The position numbers and the translations under genes are program-made. Positions 8,774 to 17,910 of a stretch of DNA of 64,000 nucleotides are shown one piece after another; within the stretch, counting starts at the first letter, position 1, and each line of letters starts with the position of its first letter. The notes under the pieces were generated by a model, which was not told where the DNA came from, searched no databases, and worked only from the letters and a program-made list of their open reading frames with translations. Source of the DNA: JAPOXR01 sp963662395 (GTDB lineage: Bacteria > Pseudomonadota > Alphaproteobacteria > Rhodobacterales > Rhodobacteraceae); contig OY759511.1 in assembly GCA_963662395.1 (NCBI GenBank), positions 2,790,001 to 2,854,000 of the forward strand. Reading direction: 5' to 3'.

Positions 8774-10195
8774 TCAGGTCTTTTCAAGTCGTGCGACCCG
8801 GATGATGTTGGTTGATCCGGAGATATTGAATGGAACACCGGCCATGATGATGACCTGGTCACCCGGCGCCCCCAGCCCCTCGCGGTTCACCGTCGCCTTC
8901 GCCGTTGCCACTGCCTCGTCAAAGCTGAGCACGACGTCGGTAGCGACACAGTGGGATCCCCAGAGCAGGCACAATCTCCGGGCAATGTGACCGAAGGGGG
9001 TCAGTGAGACGATTGGCACCCGGGGGCGTTCACGGGCCACCAGCCGAGCAGTTGTTCCCGAGTGGGTGAAGCAGCAGATTGCCGCGATATCGGTCGTTTC
9101 GGCAATTTCACGGGCGGCGGAGGTCATGGCATCAGCGACCGTATGTCGATCACCCCGGCGCGAGGCCTCGATGATCTGGAGATAGGTCGGGTCGCTCTCA
9201 ACCGACAACGCCACCTCATGCATCATTCGCACCGATTCGACCGGGAAGTCTCCCGAGGCGGATTCAGCTGACAGCATGATGGCGTCGGCGCCCTCGTAAA
9301 TGGCAGTTGCAACGTCGGAGACCTCGGCCCGGGTCGGCGTGGAATTGGTGACCATGCTCTCCAGCATCTGCGTGGCCACGATGACCGGTTTGGCAGCGGC
9401 GCGGCAGCGTCTGATCAGCCGTTTCTGGAGTGGTGGAACGGTCTGAAGAGGGGTCTCGACCCCGAGATCGCCCCTGGCAATCATGATTCCGTCCGACTCG
9501 TCGAGAATGTCCTGGAATCGCTCTACCGCTGCCGGCTTTTCGATCTTTGCCAGGAGTGCAGCCCGGTTTCCGACCAGCGCGCGCGCCTCCTGCATGTCCT
9601 CGGGTCGCTGGACAAAGGACAGTGCCAGCCAGTCAATTCCCAGCCGGCAGGCAAACTCCAAATCGTCCCGATCCTTCTCCGACATTGCCGGCACCGGTAT
9701 CACGACATCCGGCATGTTGACGCCCTTGCGGTCCGAAACGGCTCCGCCGGTCAAGACCGTGCAATCGGCGCGGTCGGGTCTGCATTCATCCACCCTGAGC
9801 CGGACAATCCCGTCATTGACCAGCATGACCGACCCGGGCTTCAGCGCGCCCAGCACTTCCGGATGCGGAAGGTGGACACGGGTCCTGTCGCCCGGGTTGT
9901 CATCAAGGTCAAAGGTGAACCGGTCGCCTGGTCCCAGCTGGACCGGTCCTTCGGCGAAAGTTCCGCAGCGGATCTTCGGCCCCTGCAGATCGGCAAGGAT
10001 CCCGATCGGACGTCCGGCAGCGGCTGATACGTCCCGAATGATCCGGTGGCGGCGGGACATGTCCTCATGCGAGCCATGGCTCATATTGAGGCGGAAGACA
10101 TCGACTCCTGCCTCGAACAGTTCCTGAATTTTTTCCCTGGTAGACGATGCCGGTCCAAGCGTGGCGACAATCTTGACACTCCGGTCACATCTCAT
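8774..10195 (-). CDS. pyk: Pyruvate kinase
   Basis: Glycolytic enzyme transferring phosphate from phosphoenolpyruvate to ADP to give pyruvate and ATP. The 473-residue product has the usual length. It shows the N-terminal KIVATLGPASSTREKI, the substrate-binding FRLNMSHGSHED, the active-site segment KIEKPAAVERF followed by GIMIARGDLGVE, and the C-terminal allosteric domain from about residue 340. I start it at the ATG at 10195 (MRCDRSVKIVATLGP). The open frame extends about 88 codons further upstream, but that sequence is not conserved-looking. Upstream lies a 465-nt intergenic region; downstream is the higBA relic. Confidence 0.96.
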   Translation of the reverse strand: MRCDRSVKIVATLGPASSTREKIQELFEAGVDVFRLNMSHGSHEDMSRRHRIIRDVSAAAGRPIGILADLQGPKIRCGTFAEGPVQLGPGDRFTFDLDDNPGDRTRVHLPHPEVLGALKPGSVMLVNDGIVRLRVDECRPDRADCTVLTGGAVSDRKGVNMPDVVIPVPAMSEKDRDDLEFACRLGIDWLALSFVQRPEDMQEARALVGNRAALLAKIEKPAAVERFQDILDESDGIMIARGDLGVETPLQTVPPLQKRLIRRCRAAAKPVIVATQMLESMVTNSTPTRAEVSDVATAIYEGADAIMLSAESASGDFPVESVRMMHEVALSVESDPTYLQIIEASRRGDRHTVADAMTSAAREIAETTDIAAICCFTHSGTTARLVARERPRVPIVSLTPFGHIARRLCLLWGSHCVATDVVLSFDEAVATAKATVNREGLGAPGDQVIIMAGVPFNISGSTNIIRVARLEKT

Positions 10196-10660
10196 TGATC
10201 CTCCAGACTCCCTGCCGGGATACGCAGGGCTGCCGGTCGAATACCTGTCACCGGCCGGGATGACAACTGCTGCGCCGCCAGGATTGGTGGAGCCATTGCC
10301 GATTTCCGTGGACAAGCCGGTGCAGCAAGAAAAGCCTTTCCTTCGCCCAATGACGCTCTGGAGACCTCCCAAGCTTCTGGTTGCACGCCGTTTGTCGCAC
10401 TTCCCGCTGAGCCAATTGAGTGAATCCCTGTGGACTGCGTGGCCAGAGTCGAGGAGCAACGCGGGGAGTTGGAATGGGGTGCCCCAAAGGCGTAAGGGTT
10501 CACTCGATCAAAGCGTAAAGGAGAGGCGAGCGACTACATAGTGTGGAAGAGTGCTCTTGCGGAGATGTTCAGTTTGGACAAAGGGAACCGGCGTGCCCAA
10601 CAGTTCAACGAGGAGGATGGCCATGACATCGTGCCTCGAGTTCTGTAGGTCTTGAGTGCG
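10196..10660. other. Intergenic region between divergent pyk and AlbA_2 gene
   Basis: 465 nt that should carry both promoters. Its right part (about 10502-10648) holds an open plus-strand frame ending DIVPRVL and a TAG. A GTG at 10541 would give a 35-residue peptide (MWKSALAEMFSLDKGNRRAQ...). It could be a small leader gene or the end of a deleted gene; I cannot assign it. Confidence 0.35.
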
Positions 10661-12127
10661 ATGAGAGAGGAATCGAAACACAAGCGCGATCAGGATCTGG
10701 TTGGTGACCTCCTGTCTCAACCGAATGAAACGACCTGGCTGGAGTTCAAATCCAATTCCGAAGATCCAAAGATGATCGGGAAGCTGGTATCCGCTTTGTC
10801 GAATGTGGCGAGGCTTGACGGACGGGAGACTTCATTCGCTGTCTGGGGAATTGACGATAAGTCAGGCGCCGTGTCAGGCACGACATTTGATCCGTTCTCA
10901 AAGATAGTAGGAAATCAGGTCTTTGAACTTTGGCTTCGGAATAAGCTCAGCCCGACTCCTGCCTTTCAGTTCAGGTCAGTTGCACATCAAGGCTGCCAAC
11001 TTGTCCTGCTCGAAATTCCTGCGGCAACAGGTGCGCCAACGTCGTTTGAGAGCGTCCCCTATATCCGAATTGGCAGTGCAACACCCAGGCTCGCCGATGA
11101 CCCCGCTCGATATCAGGCGCTAATAGAGAAGATGAGACCTTATACATGGGAAAGTGGCATCGCTGAGAGCTATGTTGCCCCCGGGGACGTCTTGGGCCTG
11201 CTCGACCATTCCAGCTATTTCAGGCTAACCGGACAAAATCCGCCAGTGCAGTGCAGCCACATTCTCGAAAAGCTCGAGGCAGATCGACTTGTTCGACGTG
11301 ACGTTGGGGGTCGATGGAACATTTGCAACTTGGGGGCGATCCTGTTCGCCAACAAGCTGGGTGATTTCGGCGGCAGCATGGAGCGAAAGGGCACCCGGTT
11401 CGTCAGATATGCCGGGCCTGACAGGACCACAACTGTAACTCGACGCCATGATGGTCAGAAGGGCTATGCTTCCGGGTTTGAAGGCCTGCTCGAATTCATC
11501 AACCAATTCCTTCCTCAAAACGAGTACATTGGTCAGGCATTGCGCCAAACCCGGCCGTTGCTCCCTTCTCTTGCAATCCGGGAACTGGTTGCCAATGCGC
11601 TGATACACCAGGACTTGACGATTACCGGAACTGGTCCGTTGATCGAGTTGTTTCAGGACCGAATCGAGATCACCAACCCGGGTACGCCCTTGATTGTTCC
11701 AGAACGAATGGTTGACCAGCCCCCGCGCTCGAGGAATGAGGCCTTGGCTTCCCTCATGCGGCGGATGGGTATGTGCGAAGAACAGGGCAGTGGCCTTGAT
11801 AAAGTGTTTGCTGAAGTCGAGCTCTTCCAACTGCCAGCACCACATCTCGAGGTGTTTGAATCGTCAATGCGGGTGGTCTTGTGTGGTCCTCGTGCCTTTG
11901 CAGAGATGAGCACCGACGAACGAGTCCAAGCATGCTACTGGCACTCGGTCCTGAAGTTCATGGGCGGAGAGCGAATGAAGAATTCCAGCCTTTGTGACCG
12001 ACTGGGCATTGACAGGCAAAATGCCGCTCAGGCGTCTGGTGTTATTCGCGAGGCACTGGGAAAAGGGCTGATCAAGCACGCCGACGAGGCACATCCGAGG
12101 GCAGGCTATTATCCCGTATGGGCGTGA
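10661..12127 (+). CDS. Schlafen AlbA_2 / RecG-like ATP-binding domain protein
   Basis: Accessory protein of 488 residues with an N-terminal AlbA_2 (Schlafen-type putative nucleic-acid-binding) domain (TTWLEFKSN..., residues 20-140). A central region contains PSLAIRELVANALIHQDLTI and MGMCEEQGSGLDKVF, the conserved motifs of the GHKL-like C-terminal half of these proteins; a C-terminal winged-helix-like segment follows. Such proteins are annotated as transcriptional regulators or defence-associated; the precise function is unknown. I prefer the ATG at 10661 over the TTG at 10652, which lies too close to the TAGGT sequence. Base composition looks less GC-rich than the neighbours, consistent with acquisition. 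Confidence 0.85.
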   Translation: MREESKHKRDQDLVGDLLSQPNETTWLEFKSNSEDPKMIGKLVSALSNVARLDGRETSFAVWGIDDKSGAVSGTTFDPFSKIVGNQVFELWLRNKLSPTPAFQFRSVAHQGCQLVLLEIPAATGAPTSFESVPYIRIGSATPRLADDPARYQALIEKMRPYTWESGIAESYVAPGDVLGLLDHSSYFRLTGQNPPVQCSHILEKLEADRLVRRDVGGRWNICNLGAILFANKLGDFGGSMERKGTRFVRYAGPDRTTTVTRRHDGQKGYASGFEGLLEFINQFLPQNEYIGQALRQTRPLLPSLAIRELVANALIHQDLTITGTGPLIELFQDRIEITNPGTPLIVPERMVDQPPRSRNEALASLMRRMGMCEEQGSGLDKVFAEVELFQLPAPHLEVFESSMRVVLCGPRAFAEMSTDERVQACYWHSVLKFMGGERMKNSSLCDRLGIDRQNAAQASGVIREALGKGLIKHADEAHPRAGYYPVWA

Positions 12128-12250
12128 TTTTCTTGATCCATTCTTGATGATTTGGGTATGACAGCTGGTTGATCAGGTAGTTTTTCCTTATTTATCATTG
12201 ACTTATGTATCTCATGATCTGTCCAGTTTTCTTGATCCACTCTTGATTGT
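12128..12250. repeat. Duplicated TTTTCTTGATCCAYTCTTGAT motif
   Basis: Two near-identical copies at about 12128-12148 and 12227-12247, differing at one base, 99 nt apart. Each copy itself contains TCTTGAT twice. They begin next to the stop codon of the AlbA_2 gene. They could be regulator binding sites or the scar of a recombination event; the function is unknown. Confidence 0.6.
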
Positions 12251-12770
12251 CCGCCACAGAATGGCTTGTTCGACCTCTTGCCAGCGTTCCCGAATTGACG
12301 TGGCTGGTTGCAACCGGGTGTCGGTGTTGCCTGTGTGCAGACTCTGATTGCCTGGCTTGGATCCCGGCTCCAGGCAGTTCGAGCCATTGCAGAATTCCTG
12401 CCGGGATCACGAGGGGGAAGATCATCCGGCCAACCTGCAGATATCTTGTCCGGGGTACTAACGGGGCAGTGGCCGAATGGCGGGCCGTGCAGTGGATCCC
12501 GGCTCATGGTTGGTCGTTTGCGCTTCCGCCGGACTTCCTCTCTCCGGCTGCGCCGGCAATGCTGCCGAGATGCCGGCACGGAATCTTGCAAGGGCGGATC
12601 ATGGCCCCCCTGATGCGGTTCGCAACATCATGGCCTACGGGGTCGGGCTTCTGCACAGCGTTTCCCCGGAAGGTTCGATGATGGGTGAAGGGGCTGCCTG
12701 ATATGGGTAGTCAGCCAGAATGTTCCCGAGTAAAGAGGCATCCGCACATGACCATGGATGATCGACCGAG
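12128..12770. other. Gene-free region upstream of pheT with direct repeats
   Basis: 643 nt with no credible gene. The left 120 nt are AT-rich and contain a duplicated motif (listed separately). The middle has GGATCCCGG/CCGGGATC-like short palindromic tracts. There is no trace of pheS here. The pheT promoter must lie within it. Confidence 0.5.
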
Positions 12771-15206
12771 ATGAAATTCACCTTGTCCTGGCTCAGGGAC
12801 CACCTGCAGACCGATGCCGGCCTCGAGGCGATCTGCGAGGCGTTGACCGATATCGGCTTCGAGGTCGAGAGCATCAATGACCCGGCATCGGAGCTTGGCG
12901 CATTCACGATCTGCCGTGTCCTTGCGGCGGACCCGCATCCGGATGCAGACCGGCTGCGGGTCTGCCTGGTGGAGACGTGGCCGGACGGGCCGGGCGGTGA
13001 CAGCAGCAACATCAGCGTCGTGTGCGGCGCACCGAATGCCCGCACCGGCATGATCGGCGTGTTCGCCCCGGTCGGAACCACGATCCCCGGGACCGGGCTT
13101 CTGCTCGGCAAGAGCAGTATCCGCGGCGTCGAGAGCAATGGCATGCTGTGTTCGGAGCGGGAATTGATGATTTCCGATGAGCATGACGGCATCATCGACC
13201 TGCCGGAGAATGCTCCGCTCGGCAAGCGGTTCGTCGAATACCGGGGGCTGGACGATCCGGCCATCGAAATCGCCGTGACACCGAATCGACCGGACGGGCT
13301 TGGAGTCAGGGGAATTGCCCGTGACCTGGCCGCACGCGGCCTCGGAACGATGGTGCCATCGACGGTCGCAAGGGTTGAAGGGCAGTTTCCGTGCCCGATT
13401 TCGATTGGCATCGACCCTTCGGCGGCCGGTGACGGGTGTCCTGCATTCTTCGGCCGGGTCATCCGCGGTGTCGATAACCGCCAATCGCCCGACTGGCTGA
13501 AGAGGCGGTTGCAGGCAATCGGGCTGCGACCGATCTCGGCGCTGGTCGACATCACCAACTACGTGACCCTTGACCGAAACCGGCCGCTGCATGCATTCGA
13601 TGCCGACAGGGTGTCCGGCGGTCTCCGCATTCACCGGGCCGCCGGTGGAGAGACCATCCTGGCTCTCGACGGGAATGAACACCGGATGGAGCCCGGGATG
13701 ATGCTGATTTCCGATGATAACGGGCCGGAGAGCATTGCCGGAATCATGGGAGGACTCGGCACGGGTTGCACCGAAGATACCACCAACGTGTTTCTTGAAA
13801 GCGCCCTCTGGGATCCGATTCTGACCGCGGCGACCGGCAGGAAGCTCAAGATCAGCTCCGATGCCCGCTACCGGTTCGAGCGCGGGGTCGACCCGCAATT
13901 CGCCGAGGAGGGCCTGGAGTTGGCAACCCGGATGATCCTCGACATTTGCGGTGGAGAGGCGTCGGCGACCGGCCATGACGGCTCGGTGGAGCAGGCTCCT
14001 CGCCGATACGATCTCCGGGTGGGCCGGACCGGGGAGCTCGTGGGCATGACGGTGGAGACCGGGGAACAGCTGCGAATTCTCTCGGCGCTGGGGTTTTCGC
14101 CGGAACTGGATGGCGAGGTCATCAGGACGGTTGTGCCGTCATGGCGGCCGGACATTTGCGGCGAGGCCGACCTGGTCGAGGAGATCGCCAGGATCGCGTC
14201 GCTGGCCAGGCTCGAGGGCCAGCCACTGCCCCGGCGGGGGCAACAGGTCAGCGACCCGATCCTGACCCCGGTGCAGAGGCGGGAGCGAATGGCCCGAAGG
14301 ACCATGGCGGCGCTCGGCTATCATGAATGCGTGACCTATTCCTTTGCCGACCGGGAACTGGCGGCGATGTTTGCCGGTGACCGCCCGCCGGTCGAGCTGG
14401 AGAACCCGATTTCGTCGGAGCTGGACGTGATGCGGCCGGATTTGTTGCCGGGATTGCTGCGCGCCGTCGCTCGCAACCAGTCACGGGGAGCAGGCGTGCT
14501 GTCACTCTTCGAGGTCGGCCCGGTGTTTTTCGGAACCGAACCGGGACAGCAATCCATGCAGGCAGCCGGGGTGATTGCCGGCGCGGTGACCGGCCGCAAT
14601 CCGCATGGGCCGGCACGGGCGGCCGACCTCTATGATGCAAAGGCCGATTGCGAGTCGGTGATGGCGGCAATCCGTGGCCCCGGCAACCTGAGATATTCCA
14701 CCGATGCACCGGGATGGTGGCATCCGGGGCGATCGGGAACGGCCTTCGTTCGGCCCGGAATGCCGCTGGCGGCATTCGGAGAGTTGCACCCGCGAATTCT
14801 CGAAGCGGCGGGAATTCGGGGCCGGGCGGTGGCGTTCACCATGTTCCTGGACGAGGTGCCGATGCCGAGGGCGCGGGGCCGCACCAGGCCGTCGCTCCAG
14901 GTCAGCGACCTGCAGGCGGTCGAGCGGGATTTTGCCTTCGTGGTCAGCGAGGATGTGATGGCGGCCGACCTGGTGAGGGCGGTCTACCGGTCACGGTTTC
15001 GCAAGATCATCGAGTCTGTCGAGGTATTCGATGAATATGCCGGGAAGGATGCCGAGAGACAGCTCGGTGTCGGCAGCAAATCGTTGGCGGTCGGGGTGCG
15101 AATCCAGCCGGTAAAGGCGACCCTTCGCGAGGCGGAGCTGGACGAGATCTGTTCCGACATCACCGCCAGGGTCGCCGAGGCCACGGGTGGCCGGCTGCGC
15201 GGCTGA
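12771..15206 (+). CDS. pheT: Phenylalanine-tRNA ligase beta subunit
   Basis: Beta chain of the (alpha-beta)2 enzyme that charges tRNA-Phe. The 811-residue protein has the expected size and domain order: N-terminal MKFTLSWLRDHLQTDAGLEA, an EMAP/OB tRNA-binding domain (residues 40-150), B3/B4 editing domain, B5, a catalytic-like core, and a C-terminal ferredoxin-fold anticodon-binding domain (FRKIIESVEVFDEYAGK). The start is the ATG at 12771. The usual partner pheS is not directly upstream, where a 643-nt gene-free region and an accessory gene lie instead. The 3' end converges on the methyltransferase gene with only 3 nt between stop codons. Confidence 0.96.
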   Translation: MKFTLSWLRDHLQTDAGLEAICEALTDIGFEVESINDPASELGAFTICRVLAADPHPDADRLRVCLVETWPDGPGGDSSNISVVCGAPNARTGMIGVFAPVGTTIPGTGLLLGKSSIRGVESNGMLCSERELMISDEHDGIIDLPENAPLGKRFVEYRGLDDPAIEIAVTPNRPDGLGVRGIARDLAARGLGTMVPSTVARVEGQFPCPISIGIDPSAAGDGCPAFFGRVIRGVDNRQSPDWLKRRLQAIGLRPISALVDITNYVTLDRNRPLHAFDADRVSGGLRIHRAAGGETILALDGNEHRMEPGMMLISDDNGPESIAGIMGGLGTGCTEDTTNVFLESALWDPILTAATGRKLKISSDARYRFERGVDPQFAEEGLELATRMILDICGGEASATGHDGSVEQAPRRYDLRVGRTGELVGMTVETGEQLRILSALGFSPELDGEVIRTVVPSWRPDICGEADLVEEIARIASLARLEGQPLPRRGQQVSDPILTPVQRRERMARRTMAALGYHECVTYSFADRELAAMFAGDRPPVELENPISSELDVMRPDLLPGLLRAVARNQSRGAGVLSLFEVGPVFFGTEPGQQSMQAAGVIAGAVTGRNPHGPARAADLYDAKADCESVMAAIRGPGNLRYSTDAPGWWHPGRSGTAFVRPGMPLAAFGELHPRILEAAGIRGRAVAFTMFLDEVPMPRARGRTRPSLQVSDLQAVERDFAFVVSEDVMAADLVRAVYRSRFRKIIESVEVFDEYAGKDAERQLGVGSKSLAVGVRIQPVKATLREAELDEICSDITARVAEATGGRLRG

Positions 15207-15209
15207 CGG

Positions 15210-16760
15210 TCAGAAATCGGTTGGTGCACCGCCCTCGCGCTTGCGCCGGGCGACAAATTCCTCGAGTTCCTGCCTGATTGCCGCATCGAGTGGCGGCGGC
15301 TCGTAGCTGGCCAGGATCGACTTGTACAGGCTGTTGGCTCGCTGGGCGGTCCAGACCCCGCCCTCGGAATCCCAGGCCTCGAAATTGCGCCAGTCACTCA
15401 TGAACGGCTCGTAAAATGCGGTGGAATATCGTTCCTGCGTGTGGGTGGCCCCAAAGAAATGCCCGTTGCACCCAACCTCGCGTATGGCGTCGATGGCAAT
15501 GTCCTCCTCGCCGGTCGCGACAAGGGGCGCCTCGAAATATCGCTGGATATGCTGCAGGAGTTCGCAGTCCATCACGAATTTTTCCGGACTGGCGATGAGG
15601 CCGCCCTCCAGCCAGCCGGCGGCGTGGTAGACCACGTTGACACCGGATTGCACGGCCGACCACAGGGAGTTGCTGCTCTCCCAGACCGATTGCCCGTCGG
15701 GCACATTGGCGGCGCAGGCGTTGGAGGCGCGCAAGGGAAGCCGGTAGAACCGGCACATCTGGCCGGTCATCTGGGTAGCCCGCATGTATTCCGGGGTGCC
15801 GAAGGCCGGGGCGCCGGACCGCATGTCGACATTCGAGGTGAAGGTTCCGAACACGCATGGCGTTCCGGGCCGGATGACCTGCATCAGGGCGATGGCGGCC
15901 AGCCCTTCGGCGATTGACTGCGTGACCGCTCCGGCCATTGTCACCGGTGCCATGGCACCGGCCAGGGTGAAGGGCGAGACAAACACCGCCTGTCCCCTTC
16001 GAGCCATCCTCATGGCCCCGTCAAGCATCGGCAAATCGTGCTTGAGCGGCGAGGTCGAGTTGATGTTGGTAAAGACTCTCGGCGTCTGCTCGAGTTCATC
16101 ATCGGTCAGCCCGCCGGCAATGCGAACCATTTCAATGACATCCTCGACCCGCTCCTTCCCCAGCGAATATGCATGCACCGGTTTGTCGGTCAGGGTCAGC
16201 TTGTCGTAGAGGCAATCGAGATGGCGAATCGACGCGTGCAAATCCACCGGCTCCACCGGGTAGCCGCATGCCAGGTGAATGCAGTTGAAATACTGGGTCA
16301 GCTTGAGCAAATCCCGGAAGCTCTGGCGGGTGCCGACCTGTTTGCCATTGTCGAGATCATAGCTGTTCGGCGGCGAGGAGACATTGCCGAACACGATGTG
16401 CTTGCCGCCGATGATCACACGCCGGTCGGTGTTGCGGGGAGTGATCGTGAACTGCTCGGGAGAGAGTTCGATCATTTCCATGACGAAATCGCGCCCCATG
16501 CGGACATTGGTGCCATCGACCGTGCAGCCCGCCTGTTCGAGAATGGATGTCGATTCGGAATTCAGGAATTCGATGCCGATCTCTTCCAGCACCTGCATGG
16601 CACCGTCATGGATGGCCCCGATTCCCTCCTCGTCAAGGGGTTCGGTCGGCTTGTCGGTGTTGACCGGTATGCGCCAATCCATCTGGCTGATGACAGTTCG
16701 TGAACTGCGCTCCAGATTTGCCCGATGGCCCCCGCTCCTGCGACTGGCTCGTCTGGACAT
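15210..16760 (-). CDS. Trimethylamine methyltransferase (MttB) family protein, non-pyrrolysine type
   Basis: 516-residue member of the MttB/COG5598 superfamily, whose characterised members transfer a methyl group from a quaternary or tertiary amine (for example glycine betaine) to a corrinoid protein. Recognisable segments are PLDEEGIGAIHDGAMQVLEE, MDWRIPVNTD, and the barrel sequences FTNINSTSPLKHD and GVNVVYHAAGWLEGG. No in-frame amber codon interrupts it, so it is not a pyrrolysine enzyme. The basic start MSRRASRRSGGHRA matches the N-termini I know for this subfamily, supporting the ATG at 16760. No corrinoid protein or reactivase gene is adjacent. The substrate is unknown. Confidence 0.85.
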   Translation of the reverse strand: MSRRASRRSGGHRANLERSSRTVISQMDWRIPVNTDKPTEPLDEEGIGAIHDGAMQVLEEIGIEFLNSESTSILEQAGCTVDGTNVRMGRDFVMEMIELSPEQFTITPRNTDRRVIIGGKHIVFGNVSSPPNSYDLDNGKQVGTRQSFRDLLKLTQYFNCIHLACGYPVEPVDLHASIRHLDCLYDKLTLTDKPVHAYSLGKERVEDVIEMVRIAGGLTDDELEQTPRVFTNINSTSPLKHDLPMLDGAMRMARRGQAVFVSPFTLAGAMAPVTMAGAVTQSIAEGLAAIALMQVIRPGTPCVFGTFTSNVDMRSGAPAFGTPEYMRATQMTGQMCRFYRLPLRASNACAANVPDGQSVWESSNSLWSAVQSGVNVVYHAAGWLEGGLIASPEKFVMDCELLQHIQRYFEAPLVATGEEDIAIDAIREVGCNGHFFGATHTQERYSTAFYEPFMSDWRNFEAWDSEGGVWTAQRANSLYKSILASYEPPPLDAAIRQELEEFVARRKREGGAPTDF

Positions 16761-16914
16761 GTTTCACCTGCAGTCGGGTCTGTTTCGAGAACGGCAATGC
16801 AGCCGGATGAAACCGCTGGGCCAATGTTTGCGGTGACCGTCCGGAATTTACAAGATCGAATTGCCTGTCCGGCCAGCCATGTCCGGCACGAGAACAAATC
16901 CCGTCGCGGCGGTA

Positions 16915-17628
16915 TCAGCCGGCCGCAGGCCGGTGGAAGTCCTGCAACCAGCCGGGGAGGGTGCCAACATCATCCAGGATGGCATCGGCAAGCGGGTCCA
17001 GCCTCCGGCGCGGCGCGGCGCCGGTCAGGACGCCGATGGTGATCATTCCGGCCGCCCGTCCGGCATTCAGATCCTCCGGGCTGTCGCCGATCATTGCCGA
17101 CTGCTCCGGAGCAATCCCGGTGCAGTTGCAGAAAGCCAGCAGCATGTCCGGCTCCGGCTTGGCAGGGTAACCGCTGTCGGACCCGGCCAGGAATGCGAAG
17201 TGTTGGACAATCCCGGCATCGGCAAGGTGTTGTCTGGCGGTCGACAAGTGATCATTCGTGGCCAGCCCGAGTGTATACCCGGCTGCCAGCCCGCCAATCA
17301 GCGGCTTCAGCGCCGCCGCCTCCACCTGCGGGGTCTCATCGGTTGCCATCCGCAGCACCTCGAGGATTTCCGCCACGTCCAGGTCCGGAAATGACCGGCA
17401 CAGGATGTCCAGGGTTGATTCCGGGGTGCCGGCCACGAAGGAGCCGCCGGGAAGGAATTCGCCGCTGGCCAGGTCAAAACCGAGGGCGATGCCGGTCGTC
17501 TCCGCCAACGTCCGGTCGCCGCCGGACAGCGTCGTCAGCACGAGCCGCATCCAGGATGACCAGGATTGCCGAAAATCGAACAGCGTGCCGTCCTTGTCGA
17601 ATACCAGCCCCCGGATTCTCCTGCGCAT
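16915..17628 (-). CDS. HAD-family phosphatase (phosphoglycolate phosphatase-like)
   Basis: 237-residue soluble HAD hydrolase with motif I LVFDKDGTLFDF, motif II threonine/serine region LGLATNDH, a lysine in AKPEPDML and motif IV MIGDSPEDLNAGRAAGM, plus a helical cap domain. This layout fits Gph-like phosphatases that act on small phosphate monoesters; the real substrate is not decidable. It lies 3 nt downstream of the DUF3572 gene on the same strand and is probably cotranscribed with it. Confidence 0.88.
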   Translation of the reverse strand: MRRRIRGLVFDKDGTLFDFRQSWSSWMRLVLTTLSGGDRTLAETTGIALGFDLASGEFLPGGSFVAGTPESTLDILCRSFPDLDVAEILEVLRMATDETPQVEAAALKPLIGGLAAGYTLGLATNDHLSTARQHLADAGIVQHFAFLAGSDSGYPAKPEPDMLLAFCNCTGIAPEQSAMIGDSPEDLNAGRAAGMITIGVLTGAAPRRRLDPLADAILDDVGTLPGWLQDFHRPAAG

Positions 17629-17631
17629 GGA

Positions 17632-17910
17632 TCAGGTCCAGTTCGGGACTTCGCCGCCAGGCAGCAGCATCCTTGCCTGCATCGGTGCATCAAGGGGGAT
17701 CCGGTGTGCCGAGCAGAACTCCCGCACCGATTCATCCGAAGACAGGAGATGGTCGATGATCGCCGCCAGGAACTCCGGATCCGGCAGCCGGTCGCGGATA
17801 CTCCCGAAATCCTCGCCGGTTTCGGCAAGAAACCTGTCTAGTACCGGCTCGTTTTCGGCCATCCAGCCGATGGCCTTGATGGCAATGATCTCTGCTTCAC
17901 CGGCCTGCAT
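17632..17910 (-). CDS. DUF3572 family protein
   Basis: Small 92-residue protein of a family found mostly in alphaproteobacteria. The visible signature is AIIAIKAIGWMAENEPVLDR, then LPDPEFLAAIIDHLLSSDES, ending with a PMQARMLLPGG segment. The function is unknown. It is the first gene of a two-gene unit with the HAD phosphatase downstream. Confidence 0.85.
   Translation of the reverse strand: MQAGEAEIIAIKAIGWMAENEPVLDRFLAETGEDFGSIRDRLPDPEFLAAIIDHLLSSDESVREFCSAHRIPLDAPMQARMLLPGGEVPNWT

Noticed and set aside
10196..10459. N-terminal extension of pyruvate kinase
   Set aside because: The family begins at MRCDRSVKIVATLGP; the upstream 88 codons show no protein-like conservation.
12711..13976. Long open frame antisense to pheT
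   Set aside because: Shadow frame; the pheT reading is unambiguous.
15210..16760. Pyrrolysine-containing trimethylamine methyltransferase
   Set aside because: The frame has no internal amber codon and no pyrrolysine genes are seen.
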